From Oceanipulchritudo coccoides (lineage in GTDB: Bacteria > Verrucomicrobiota > Verrucomicrobiia > Opitutales > Oceanipulchritudinaceae), in NCBI RefSeq assembly GCF_010500615.1, contig NZ_JAAGNX010000002.1:45990-109989 (forward strand): 64,000 nucleotides of DNA, in the 5' to 3' direction. Below the pieces are notes generated by a model. It did not search any database and was not told the origin of the DNA. It worked only from the letters and a program-made list of their open reading frames with translations. This document shows positions 53,526 through 62,901 of this stretch, piece by piece (the first letter of the stretch is position 1; the number at the start of each line of letters is the position of its first letter). The position numbers were made by a program, and so were the translations under genes.

Positions 53526-55649
53526 ATGTCGCCTACCCCGCAAAACCGGGCCAGGATACTGGCCATATCCGTCTCATCGCTATTGGTCCCGCTGAGCGGC
53601 CAAGGCATGGAAAGCCTTGAATTGACTGTGACGGATGGCCAGATGCACATCCAGCTTCCCCCGGCAGGGAGCCCTGACATGTTCCAGTCGATGGAATGGT
53701 CGAGGAACCTGATCGACTGGCAGATGGTTGGCCGGGACTACGGATTCGGCTGGGAAAACAGTTTCCCGAACCTTCTTTCGATTGCGGGTGAAGGCACGAA
53801 CAAGAGCCTGACCCATCCCCTCGAGGCCGGTGCGCGGTTTTTTCGCGGATTTGCCTCTCCTTCGAGCGGACTGAATACCGCGAGCTCTGTTTCGAGGTTT
53901 CTGCAGCAGGCAAGCTTTGGTCCAACCCGTGACCTGATCGACTCATTCCCGGGAATCGAAACGCCATCCGGAATCAATGATTACCCGTACGGATACTTCG
54001 AACAGTGGATTGATGAGCAAATGGCGCTCGACGTGACTTCCCTGCGGAAGTTCTGGCGCGAGCGGAGCAATCCGGCCTTCGTAGACAATTCCCTCAACTC
54101 TCCCTTTGAGGTGGGCCACAATCCTGCCAATGGTACCCAGCTTTCCTACTGGCTGAATGGTCAGGACCGGATCGATCCTGATCAGGCGGATGCGATTGCT
54201 GCTGGCAGAAACGCGAATGATGTTTCCTTCTCCGCGGGGGAAACAAAGGAAATTGTCTGGTATCAGGTGGCGACAACAGCCCCCGACGCATTGCGGCAGC
54301 GAGCCGCCTGGGCCTTGTCACAGATCTTTGTCCTCGGGGAAGGTGGATCGACTCAGACGAACGCCGCCGAGCGCTTCCTGGTATATTACGACATCTTTGT
54401 AAGGCACGCCTTCGGGAACTTCCGCGACATTCTTGGCGAGGTCACTTTCAACCCGAGCATGGGAGATTACCTGACTTACCTCGACAACCGGAAAGAGGAT
54501 CCAGTCGTCGGCACCTTTCCGGATGAAAATTATGCGCGTGAGATCATGCAGTTGTTCACCATCGGGATCTGGATGCTGAATCAGGATGGCTCGCTGCAGA
54601 GGGATGCCAACGGGAATGGGATACCCACTTACGACAACAATGACATCATCGAAGTGGCAAAGATCTTCACCGGCTTGCGCAAACAATACAACGGGCGTTC
54701 GGGAATCGGCGATGAGGGAAATATTGAAATAAAATTCGGTAACTACGTTGACCCGATGCGCATGCAAAGCTCATGGCATGATTTCAGCGCCAAGACCTTG
54801 CTCGATGGAAGCACCCTGGATCCCTTTCCGGAGACAAACGCGGGTGCAATTGCCGAGATCAATGCCTTCCTGGATCACCTCTTCAATCATCCCAATGTCG
54901 GCCCCTTCATCGCGCGCCGCCTGATCCAACGCCTGACCGTTTCCAACCCCTCCCCGAATTACATTCAAGCTGTCGCGCAGGCGTTCAATGAGGGAACTTA
55001 CAACGGTTCAGGCACAGGCCAGCGCGGGGACCTGGCAGTTGTCTTCAAGGCGATCCTGCTCCATCCGGAAGCCCGTGAACCAGCCCTGTCACTCGACACG
55101 GCCCACGGAAAACTCCGGGAACCTTTGGTCAGGCTCCTCCATTACGCTCGCGTTTTTGAAATCACTTCCCCGCAAACCTTCGGCCTGCTTCCATTCTGGA
55201 AGCTGGACCAAGTGATTGCTCAGGCCCCGTTTAACTCCCCTTCCGTATTCAACTTTTACCAATCGGATCACCAGCCGCTGGGCTCGCTCCAGGATCGTGA
55301 CTTGTTCAGCCCCGAATTTCAAATTACCACGGATGTGACTTCCCTTGGACTCGCCAACGCCATCCGCACGCTCGTCTACGAAGGCATTGCAGATGTTATC
55401 GGTGCTCGCGGCTACAGCCAGGGCGATCTTGACTTGAGTTATGAAGCAGGACTGGCGGCAGACACCAGTGTCCTCATCGACCATCTGGACCTTGTCCTCA
55501 CTGCTGGAAGGTTGAGTGATGAAAACCGCCAGATACTGTTTGAGACAATTGACCCGATGCCGGCTTCAACCCTCTCCGACCGGGAAATCCGGGTTAAACT
55601 GGCCCTGTCGCTGATCTCATTGTTGCCTGAATTCAACGTGATTTATTAA
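53526..55649 (+). CDS. DUF1800-domain secreted protein
   Basis: A 707-residue exported protein. A short signal region (LAISVSSLLVPLSGQG) leads to an N-terminal beta segment and then the DUF1800 domain (about 115-690). Characteristic stretches are RFLQQASFGPTRDLID, RQRAAWALSQIFVL, NYAREIMQLFTIGIWMLNQDG and FIARRLIQRLTVSNPSPNYI. Family members sit next to DUF1501 genes in planctomycetes, Verrucomicrobia and proteobacteria and are thought to be exported together; their biochemical role is unknown. The 226-bp gap upstream holds no strong promoter that I can name. Confidence 0.88.
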   Translation: MSPTPQNRARILAISVSSLLVPLSGQGMESLELTVTDGQMHIQLPPAGSPDMFQSMEWSRNLIDWQMVGRDYGFGWENSFPNLLSIAGEGTNKSLTHPLEAGARFFRGFASPSSGLNTASSVSRFLQQASFGPTRDLIDSFPGIETPSGINDYPYGYFEQWIDEQMALDVTSLRKFWRERSNPAFVDNSLNSPFEVGHNPANGTQLSYWLNGQDRIDPDQADAIAAGRNANDVSFSAGETKEIVWYQVATTAPDALRQRAAWALSQIFVLGEGGSTQTNAAERFLVYYDIFVRHAFGNFRDILGEVTFNPSMGDYLTYLDNRKEDPVVGTFPDENYAREIMQLFTIGIWMLNQDGSLQRDANGNGIPTYDNNDIIEVAKIFTGLRKQYNGRSGIGDEGNIEIKFGNYVDPMRMQSSWHDFSAKTLLDGSTLDPFPETNAGAIAEINAFLDHLFNHPNVGPFIARRLIQRLTVSNPSPNYIQAVAQAFNEGTYNGSGTGQRGDLAVVFKAILLHPEAREPALSLDTAHGKLREPLVRLLHYARVFEITSPQTFGLLPFWKLDQVIAQAPFNSPSVFNFYQSDHQPLGSLQDRDLFSPEFQITTDVTSLGLANAIRTLVYEGIADVIGARGYSQGDLDLSYEAGLAADTSVLIDHLDLVLTAGRLSDENRQILFETIDPMPASTLSDREIRVKLALSLISLLPEFNVIY

Positions 55650-55664
55650 GCCCTCCAACCCATC

Positions 55665-57050
55665 ATGAAAACCCCCAGAAAAATCAGCCGCCGTAAATTT
55701 CTTGTTGAGGCAAACTGCGCCGCGGTGGGGTCCATATCGCTTTTTTCATCGCTCTTCACCCTCAAGTTAACCGCCGGCGCTGTATCGGGTGGACCACTAC
55801 CGGGATACAAGGCATTGGTATGCCTCTTTCTAAGCGGGGGAAATGATTCTTTCAACATGCTGGTTCCACGACAGCAGGAGGCCTACGATGCGTATGCGGC
55901 CGTCCGCAGCACGCTTGCCCTCGAGCAGAACAGTCTATTGCCCATCAGCACGACCGGACAAGCCTACACGGAATTCGGCCTGCACCCGGCATTGACTGAG
56001 CTACAGGCGCTATACAACGCCGGCCATGCAGCCTTTGTCAGTAATGTCGGCACACTGGTTGAACCGCTGACAATCCAGCAATACCTTTCCGGTGTCGCTT
56101 CCCTTCCAACAGGGCTTTTCTCCCACTCGGATGAACAACTGCACTGGCAGACCGTCGTCCCCCAAGTAGCTGGAAGCGGTCCGAGGGGCTGGGCAGGCCG
56201 GATGGCAGATTGTCTCTCGCAGGCCAATTCAAGTGGTTCGATCGCCATGAATGTTTCCCTCTCGGGCACCAATGTCATGCAGAGCGGCAACCAATCCGTA
56301 CCGTACATCACCGATCCAGCCGGCGCTGTTCAGTTGGCTGAATATGCTGTTGATCCAGCTTCGCAGATGGCAATCGACAGCGTCTTGAGCCAAGAGTACC
56401 GGAACCTCTATCAAAAGACCCTCTCGAGCAACCTGCGCGGCTCGATTGATACCGCCATGCTCTTTGAAGAGGCGACCAATGCGGTCCAGTTGACGGAAGC
56501 CTTTCCGGATACGGGAACCGGAAAGCGGCTGGCCTCCATTGCCCGGATTCTTGCTGCCCGCTCCCCTCTCGGCATGAACCGGCAGGTCTTCTTTCTCCGG
56601 CTTGGGGGATGGGATCACCACAAGGAGGTCCTCGTGAAGCAAGAGGGGTTATTCGCTCAAGTCGATGCCGCCATTGGCGCATTCTGGCGCGAGCTGGGTC
56701 ACCTTGGCTTACAAGACGATGTCGCTCTTTTCACTGCTTCAGACTTTGGCCGCACCCTGACCTCCAATGGCCTTGGTTCCGATCACGCCTGGGGCGGAAA
56801 CCACTTTGTCATCGGTGGGGGAATCAACGGCGGAAAAATTTACGGGGACTATCCAGTCGTTGCACGCAATGCCCCGCTCGATGTCGGACGAGGGCGCCTC
56901 CTCCCCACTACTTCCATCGATGCCTATATGGCCGAGCTGGCCTCGTGGTTCGGTGTTGCTCCGGCGGAATTAAGCACGGTCTTCCCTAATGCCGGCAATT
57001 TCTTTGACCCCTTGGGCAATCCGTTTCCAATGGGCATGTTCCAAACTTAA
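55665..57050 (+). CDS. DUF1501-domain protein with Tat-like signal
   Basis: A 461-residue protein starting with a twin-arginine type signal (SRRKFLVEANCAAVG...). The DUF1501 domain has the family wording FLSGGNDSFNMLVPR, HPALTELQALYNAGHAAFVSNVG, ALFTASDFGRTLTSNG and DHAWGGNHFVIGGG. The fold is alkaline-phosphatase/sulfatase-like. It lies 15 bp after the DUF1800 gene, the standard pairing. Folded export through Tat together with its Sec-exported partner is implied but untested. Confidence 0.9.
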   Translation: MKTPRKISRRKFLVEANCAAVGSISLFSSLFTLKLTAGAVSGGPLPGYKALVCLFLSGGNDSFNMLVPRQQEAYDAYAAVRSTLALEQNSLLPISTTGQAYTEFGLHPALTELQALYNAGHAAFVSNVGTLVEPLTIQQYLSGVASLPTGLFSHSDEQLHWQTVVPQVAGSGPRGWAGRMADCLSQANSSGSIAMNVSLSGTNVMQSGNQSVPYITDPAGAVQLAEYAVDPASQMAIDSVLSQEYRNLYQKTLSSNLRGSIDTAMLFEEATNAVQLTEAFPDTGTGKRLASIARILAARSPLGMNRQVFFLRLGGWDHHKEVLVKQEGLFAQVDAAIGAFWRELGHLGLQDDVALFTASDFGRTLTSNGLGSDHAWGGNHFVIGGGINGGKIYGDYPVVARNAPLDVGRGRLLPTTSIDAYMAELASWFGVAPAELSTVFPNAGNFFDPLGNPFPMGMFQT

Positions 57051-57064
57051 ACAACTCCTACACC

Positions 57065-58792
57065 TTGAATTCATTGAAACAACTTTCCTTATGTCTTTCC
57101 ATTATTCTGATTTCAACGATCGGTATGGCTGGGATTTGGGACAGCCCCACAGAAATTGATAATGGATGGAAACAATTTGACTGGTTTGGCTGGATCCATG
57201 AGTCGGAGAGCGGCTGGGTTTACCATCCAGAACATGGATGGCTCCACGCCGTTGGGGAAACAGAGGAAAGCGTCTGGTTTTACGATACTGAAATGGGTTG
57301 GGCATGGACCAGTAAAAGCATCTTCCCCCACTACTATTTACCGGCCACAGGAGACTGGCTGAGCTACGATGGAGGCAACCGGGATCTCAGGATTTTCTAC
57401 AGGGTGGCTACATCGGACCAGATTGAGATCCATCGAAAAAATCCAGTGGCCCCAACCCGGGTAGCCGACACCTACGGTTGGCGACATCGCGAATTTACCG
57501 AAACAGCGGAACATGAGCTCATTGGATGGACCCGTAATGTCGTCACGACAGAGTTTGAGACGCAGATAATTGAAAATGACTTGATCCGCGTGACCCTTCT
57601 GCCCGGTTGGGGCGCCCGTATTCTTTCCATTTTCTACAAGCCCCGGAACATGGAGCTCCTGAGCTACGCCAAGGGTGACAAGTTCAGCGATATCATATAC
57701 GCACCCGGTGCTTTCTACTACGACGACTGGCTTCTCCTGCCCGGCGGAATCAATCCAACCTTCCCGGAGGGAGAACACGGCAAGTACTGGGGTGAGCCAT
57801 GGATTTTCCAGAGTATCGAGGAAACAAATACAGCGGTAACCGTCCGCATGTCCCGTACTGATGATATTCATTGGGCGGGCCGACCCGGCAAGTTCGACAA
57901 TGGCCTGACTGGGATGACGGTGGATATGGACATTACAATTTATCGCAACCGGGCATGCGTCGAAATCACCTACACGCTCACCAACAACAAAACCGAAACA
58001 ATCCCCTATGAGTTCTGGATGGCCGCCGCCCTTGCGCCCCTGCCGCCCGACCAGACAGCCACTTCATCCAATCTCGAGATTGTCATGGAACAGGAAAAAA
58101 TCGCCCTGCGGGATTGGTGGAACTGGATGAAGACTGTCGAGACGGATGACTCCTTGCCTTCAGATGATGTCTACCAATTCGACAAGCTGGCTTGGCTCTA
58201 CAATTGGCAGGGATCCGGAATAGCCTACGCATGGCCTGATACGGACAACGGTTGGTGGGGTGTCATCAACCATGATTATAATTGGGGCGTCTTGCGGACC
58301 ATCGACGACCCCTCGGACTCCCCCGGCATGAAGATTTGGGGCGAAGGAGCAGACTATGGAATGTTTGAGCTCTGGTCAGGCAACTCACAGGAGTTTTTCG
58401 TGGACGCCTATCTGGCCCCGTTGGAGGTCAAGACATGGAAGGAATACTTTATTCCAACGGTCGACCTTGCGGAAATCACATTCGCCAACCAGAACGGGGC
58501 GGCAGAGGCGGAGGTGATAATTGGCAGCTACACCGGTTATATAGACCTGTCGGTCTTTTCCACCTGGCAACCGGCCAACTGGCGACTGGATGTCCGGGCA
58601 ATTCCTGATCAGGGCGATCCCGTCCCGCTCGTGTCAGGCATCCTGAACTTTACACCAGCTGAACCCACACAATCCGGCATGCTCCCGTTCCTCATGGAAT
58701 CCCTGCCGGCCACCGGCACGCTGCGCGTTGAGGCAATCCTGACAGACCTGTTTTCAGGTGAGGAACGCATGCGTTTTGATCTGGATTTCTGA
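57065..58792 (+). CDS. Secreted protein: Trp-rich N-terminal module plus mutarotase-like domain
   Basis: A 575-residue exported protein with signal segment (LSLCLSIILISTIGMAG) from a TTG start; no in-frame ATG precedes the signal. Residues about 30-105 are a Trp-rich module (GWVYHPEHGWLHA, VWFYDTEMGWAWTS, GDWLSYDGG) of the kind usually found at protein C termini in this group. Residues about 160-480 look like a galactose-mutarotase/DUF5107-type fold (FETQIIENDLIRVTLLPGWGAR over the first strands). It ends with a beta-sandwich. It follows the DUF1501 gene by 14 bp. Carbohydrate binding is inferred, not shown. Confidence 0.7.
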   Translation: MNSLKQLSLCLSIILISTIGMAGIWDSPTEIDNGWKQFDWFGWIHESESGWVYHPEHGWLHAVGETEESVWFYDTEMGWAWTSKSIFPHYYLPATGDWLSYDGGNRDLRIFYRVATSDQIEIHRKNPVAPTRVADTYGWRHREFTETAEHELIGWTRNVVTTEFETQIIENDLIRVTLLPGWGARILSIFYKPRNMELLSYAKGDKFSDIIYAPGAFYYDDWLLLPGGINPTFPEGEHGKYWGEPWIFQSIEETNTAVTVRMSRTDDIHWAGRPGKFDNGLTGMTVDMDITIYRNRACVEITYTLTNNKTETIPYEFWMAAALAPLPPDQTATSSNLEIVMEQEKIALRDWWNWMKTVETDDSLPSDDVYQFDKLAWLYNWQGSGIAYAWPDTDNGWWGVINHDYNWGVLRTIDDPSDSPGMKIWGEGADYGMFELWSGNSQEFFVDAYLAPLEVKTWKEYFIPTVDLAEITFANQNGAAEAEVIIGSYTGYIDLSVFSTWQPANWRLDVRAIPDQGDPVPLVSGILNFTPAEPTQSGMLPFLMESLPATGTLRVEAILTDLFSGEERMRFDLDF

Positions 58793-58822
58793 AGAATCAG
58801 CCGGGGAGATTTACACAAACGC

Positions 58823-58844
58823 CGCCCCCGGTTCATCGGGGGCG
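58823..58844. terminator. GC-rich hairpin between convergent genes
   Basis: An eight-base-pair stem (CGCCCCCG paired with CGGGGGCG) with a six-base loop (58831-58836). It lies 30 bp after the mutarotase-like gene and 57 bp before the end of the minus-strand frame at 58901. There is no U-tract, so its role as a two-way terminator is tentative. Confidence 0.5.
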
Positions 58845-58900
58845 ACGAATTGAATGACAAGAAAGATCCGGAACCCTGTCGCCCGGAATTGTTTTCCCAA

Positions 58901-59434
58901 TCAGGGCATGGCGTAGAACCATCCGCCAGAGCGGGCAACCGCTGACTGTGGAGCAAAAATATATTTTCCAATCGTATAGCTGTAGACCCACGGATCGGAG
59001 GAAATTTCAAGGATACCGAGTAAGGACCCTGTGTCCACAAACTGGCCATTGATGATCTCGAAGCCTGCCCAGGTATCGCCGATGGGCGTAGGGGACTTTA
59101 TGACAATGTTGTCAATCTTGGCATCGGTATCGTACCCGCCGAAGGCAATGACAACCGCACTGGTTCCATCGTAAGCAAACTGGACGGACAAGGTCGCGGA
59201 GGTCTCTACGTCGAATGGAGCTCCCGGTGCTTCACGGAATTCGCCGGTCGGGGTTCCATCACTAAGTATCCACTCGGTGGAAGTTGTGATCAGGTGCTCC
59301 GCAGTCGCGCCATTGAGGGCGGTGAGGGCAGCCCAGGCAATAACCCCGTCTGACCTGCGGACCCCGAAGCCCGCCCCTGAAATATTCAAATTGAGCTTTG
59401 CATCACTTGCTGGCCAATCCGGTTGGCTAGACGG
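58901..59434 (-). pseudogene. C-terminal fragment of a secreted Trp-rich-tailed protein
   Basis: This open frame is in phase with the sulfatase and begins directly after its TGA stop (59435-59437); it encodes about 177 residues. It has no ATG; the first plausible start is TTG at 59389, without a ribosome site. The sequence begins mid-domain (LNISGAGFGVRRSDG), continues as a beta domain, and ends in a Trp-rich tail (DPWVYSYTIGKYIF, GGWFYAMP) typical of exported proteins in this group. It is best read as the 3' remnant of a deleted gene, or as a tail once fused to the sulfatase. Stop-codon readthrough is possible but unsupported. Confidence 0.5.
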
Positions 59435-61024
59435 TCAATTCTTTTTACTGAGCTCAATTAACCGCCGCTCGGTGGAATAGTACTGCATCGGATCGACGTC
59501 TTCCCTCGGAGCGGGAATGCCCGGTGGCACATCATAGCGCTCCTTCATCCGGTCAAGAGCACGGTGCATGCGCTCCTTCACCGGTGTGTACTCAGGATTA
59601 AAGTACTGGCTGGTCAGCTCGTGTGGGTCGGACTCCGTGTCGATGAGTTCCCATTCATCCAAGTCATAGAAGTGAATCAGTTTGTAGCGCCCGTCATAAA
59701 CGCCTTCATGGCGTTGTACCATATGCCACCCCGGGTACTCATAGTAGTGATAATAGTGATAATCTCGCCAATCATCCGGGGTCTTGCCTGTTAAAGCAGG
59801 CACCAGGCTGGCCCCCTGCATGCCTTCAGGAGCGGGAACGCCAGCGATTTCAAGGAAGGTCTGTGCAAAATCCAGGTTGGAGACAAGGTCACTGTTTACC
59901 GAGCCGGCCTTGGTCACTCCGGGCCAACTGATCAGGAGCGGGGTACGATAGGATTCATCGTACATGAATCGCTTGTCGAACCAACCGTGCTCACCGAGAT
60001 AAAAGCCCTGGTCGGAGGAGTAGATGAAGACCGTGTTCTCCGCAAGTCCACTGGTCTCGAGATAGTCCTGCAGGCGGCCGATATTATCATCAAGGGAGCG
60101 CACACAGGCAAGGTAGTCACGGAGATAGCTTTGGTACTTCAATCGCAGAAATGCCACTCCCTTGAGATCGGGATCATTGTATCCCGCCTCACGCTGATCA
60201 AGATTACGATCCCAGAGCTCTTGTTCCTCTGGTGACAAACGCGAGTAGACACGCTGATAAAAGATAGAATCAGGACGCCGGACATCTACCTTCAGATCCT
60301 TGTCCTTCTCAAAAGTCCGGGCGAGGGTCATATCCTGATCATGGGACGCAGTGGTTCGCCCTCGATAATCATCAAACAGTGTTTCTGGTTCCGGAAAAAC
60401 AACCCCGTCAAAGAGATCAAGATACTTGACGGGAGGCGACCACTCACGATGCGGTGCCTTATGCTGCACCATGAGCATGAAGGGCTTCTCGGGATCGCGC
60501 TCTTGCTCCAGCCAATGGATCGCCTTGTCGGTGACGACATCCGTTACATAGCCATCTTCAGTAACGACGCCATCGGGCCCCTCAAATTCAGGTTTGTAGT
60601 AAAGCCCCTGCCCCGGCAGCACTTCCCAATGTTCAAAGCCCGTCGGCTCCGAAGCCAGGTGCCACTTGCCGATGAGGGAAGTCTGGTAACCTGCTTCCTG
60701 CAGTAACTTGGGGAAGGTCACTTGCGAACCGTCAAACTCAGTCGCCTCGTTGAAATAGAAGCCATTGAGGTGGCTGTATTTGCCGGTCAGAATTGTCGCC
60801 CGACTCGGCCCGCAAATGGAATTGGTCACCAGACAACGATCAAAGCGCATCCCCTTCTGCGCCAACCGGTCGAGATGCGGCGTCGGCGCGAAAGTTGATA
60901 CCACATGCCCGTACGCACCAATTGCCTGGGTCGCATGGTCGTCGCTGAAGACAAAGACGATGTTCGGAGCTTTGCCGTGAAGCGTGGCCGAGCAAAGGAG
61001 GAGTAAGCTCAATATATTTTTCAT
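59435..61024 (-). CDS. Family S1 sulfatase, exported
   Basis: Arylsulfatase-type hydrolase of 529 residues with signal peptide (KNILSLLLLCSATLHGK). PNIVFVFSDDHATQAIGAYG provides metal-binding Asp residues. The formylglycine signature is SICGPSRATILTG with Cys71, which needs an anaerobic or FGE-type maturase not seen here. YSSDQGFYLGEHGWFDKRFMYDES and the substrate-side region follow. The wording is close to S1 sulfatases acting on glycan O-sulfates such as N-acetylglucosamine-6-sulfate; the substrate is not provable. The frame extends to 61090, but the ATG at 61024 precedes the signal peptide. Neighbouring sugar genes are broken. Confidence 0.92.
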   Translation of the reverse strand: MKNILSLLLLCSATLHGKAPNIVFVFSDDHATQAIGAYGHVVSTFAPTPHLDRLAQKGMRFDRCLVTNSICGPSRATILTGKYSHLNGFYFNEATEFDGSQVTFPKLLQEAGYQTSLIGKWHLASEPTGFEHWEVLPGQGLYYKPEFEGPDGVVTEDGYVTDVVTDKAIHWLEQERDPEKPFMLMVQHKAPHREWSPPVKYLDLFDGVVFPEPETLFDDYRGRTTASHDQDMTLARTFEKDKDLKVDVRRPDSIFYQRVYSRLSPEEQELWDRNLDQREAGYNDPDLKGVAFLRLKYQSYLRDYLACVRSLDDNIGRLQDYLETSGLAENTVFIYSSDQGFYLGEHGWFDKRFMYDESYRTPLLISWPGVTKAGSVNSDLVSNLDFAQTFLEIAGVPAPEGMQGASLVPALTGKTPDDWRDYHYYHYYEYPGWHMVQRHEGVYDGRYKLIHFYDLDEWELIDTESDPHELTSQYFNPEYTPVKERMHRALDRMKERYDVPPGIPAPREDVDPMQYYSTERRLIELSKKN

Positions 61025-61111
61025 GTAATCGGGCCTATTGATATCGACTTCATCCACTAATTGGAATCGCAAAAAGAAGCAGACTCCCAAACAAGGAGAC
61101 GCTTAAACTGA

Positions 61112-61590
61112 TCATTCTTTATCAGCTTCAGCATCCTCCGCGCGGCTCATCTCCTTCATGGCTTCCTCCAGTTCCTGTTCCACCTTGTGATTAATCGGGT
61201 AGAAACAGGTCACCAAAGCTGTCAGCACGGCAAATCCAGCCGGGATGATACTCATCATGAGGTGAAGGGCATGCTGCGTTTGTGGCGACTGTTCCTGATT
61301 GGCCACATAACCCACCCCTCCAAGGATCACCATCGCCAGCGCCGGACCAACCGTCCAGCCGATCTTCTGCGATGCTGTTCCGGCGGAGAAGATGATCCCG
61401 GTTGAGCGGTGGCCGAACTTTGCCGCACCGTAGTCGGCCGTGTCAGCAATCATGGACCAGAACAGGGGCATCATCGGGGCCGCTACCATGGCAATCATCA
61501 ACTGGTTCACGATCATCAGCGGGAAATTGTTGACCGGGATGAAATAGAACCAGACGAGGATCGCTGCGAACAGAAGCTTCAGGTTCCCCA
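61112..61590 (-). pseudogene. Truncated GPH/MFS sugar transporter (C-terminal third)
   Basis: About 158 residues of a glycoside-pentoside-hexuronide type transporter remain, from LKLLFAAILVWFYFIPVNN through PLFWSMIADTADYGAAKFGHRSTGIIFSA to an acidic cytoplasmic tail (EEAMKEMSRAEDAEADKE). Full-length relatives have about 450 residues and 12 helices; here only about four helices survive. Upstream of about 61590 the frame runs antisense through the regulator remnant and has no transporter character. It lies 87 bp after (in transcription, before) the sulfatase, pointing to a former sulfated-glycan uptake locus. Confidence 0.85.
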
Positions 61591-62155
61591 GGAGATTTCC
61601 GTGCTCGGGGTGGATAACGACCGCTGGCTCTGTGAGTTGTCCCAACCCCGCTTGAGCAGTATGGACGCAAATGTCATGACCGCCGGTTACCAGGCTGCCG
61701 ACCTCCTCAACCGCTTGATGCAAGGAGATAAGGACATCCCAAGGCTGACTTACATTGACCCCTCAAAGGTGGAAGAGCGGGATTCCAGCAACTATCTGGC
61801 CTTCGAGGATCCAGAGGTGGCCTTCGCGATGCGCTATATCAAGGAACATGCCTGCGATCCGATTACCCCAACGGATGTCCTGAAGGTTACCGGCATGTCC
61901 AATTCAACGGCTTACCGCAAGTTCATGAAGGGAATCGGGCGGTCCATACACAGCGAAATCCAGCGGGTTCAGATGGACCAAGTCAGGGAGCTCCTGACGA
62001 CCACCAACTTGAGCGTCACAGCAGTTGCCCAGAAGGCTGGATTTGAAAACATCCGCTATTTGACCAAGGTTTTCCGCGATGCAACAGGCTTGACGCCAAC
62101 GGAATTCAGGCGGGCTCAGAGCACACCCAACGTGGCCGCGAATGGCCAAACGTAG
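61583..62155 (+). pseudogene. Truncated XylR-type AraC-family regulator (C-terminal half)
   Basis: About 190 residues are left, starting in the middle of the sugar-binding (LacI-like) domain at VPQEISVLGVDND and LCELSQPRLSSM. An intact AraC helix-turn-helix pair follows: FAMRYIKEHACDPITPTDVL, STAYRKFMKGIGRSIHSEI and AVAQKAGFENIRYLTKVF. Intact XylR-type regulators have about 380-400 residues. The frame open back to 61409 is antisense to the transporter remnant and is not regulator sequence. With the N terminus missing there is no natural start, so it is probably inactive. Confidence 0.85.
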
Positions 62156-62169
62156 GCCTTCGGCGCAGT

Positions 62170-62898
62170 TCAGTCACCGCCAAACAGATCCATTTGGCCA
62201 GTTGGTTTCTCCTCCAGACTGATTGCTTTCGTGAGAGATGCTTCGTCGACGTCCGTTTTGTTCACACGGCTGCTGACAGGACAGGATTTCAGAAAGATAT
62301 CGGAGGCTGGTCCCAAAAGATTGGACAGTCCCTCACCCTTGACATTGGAAGTGTCCAACCAACGGTCCCACTCATCAACTCCAAGGATGACCGGCATCCG
62401 GTGATGAATCTTGCCGACTGTCTTGTTTGCTTCCGTGGTGATCAGGGAGACGGAAAGAATCTCCGACCCCGACGGATGCATCCAATGCTCCCAGATTCCA
62501 GCCATGGCCATGAAGTCTTCCTCCACAGGCCTGAAGTAATACGGCTGGCGCGGAGATTTGCGCCGGTCCCATTCATAAAATCCGCTGGCCGGAACAAGGC
62601 AGCGCCGGTACCGGAATGCGTCGCGGTAGGACGGCTTGTCGGCAATCGTTTCGGCCCGCGCGTTAATCAACTTGTAGCCAATGTTCGGATCCTTGGCCCA
62701 GGAAGGAACCAACCCCCAGTGAAGTACCTCTGCCCGTCGACCTCCCCGGTCCCGGTCCTCATGGATCGCGACAATCCCCGTTCCCGGTGTGATGTTGTAG
62801 CGAGATTTCCATGACGCCTTGAGCTCCTCCCCAAATTCGGCAAGGAAGGCTTTGGCCAAGGCCTCATGCCCCGCACTTAATGTATAGCGTCCGCACAT
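62170..62898 (-). CDS. SRAP-domain protein (HMCES/YedK family)
   Basis: A 242-residue protein protecting abasic sites in single-stranded DNA by forming a thiazolidine crosslink through its Cys2. MCGRYTL gives the catalytic Cys after Met removal. The other active-site parts are present: YKLINARAETI (Asn), CLVPASGFYEWDRR (Glu) and GKIHHRMPVIL (His). It starts 3 bp after marC ends, so the two genes are co-transcribed. Its stop is 14 bp from the end of the convergent regulator remnant. Confidence 0.95.
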   Translation of the reverse strand: MCGRYTLSAGHEALAKAFLAEFGEELKASWKSRYNITPGTGIVAIHEDRDRGGRRAEVLHWGLVPSWAKDPNIGYKLINARAETIADKPSYRDAFRYRRCLVPASGFYEWDRRKSPRQPYYFRPVEEDFMAMAGIWEHWMHPSGSEILSVSLITTEANKTVGKIHHRMPVILGVDEWDRWLDTSNVKGEGLSNLLGPASDIFLKSCPVSSRVNKTDVDEASLTKAISLEEKPTGQMDLFGGD

Positions 62899-62901
62899 GG
62901 C

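Noticed and set aside
61409..61582. N-terminal 58 residues of the open frame leading into the XylR-type fragment
   Set aside because: Antisense to the transporter remnant, charged and repetitive in style, not LacI/XylR-like; treated as chance open frame.
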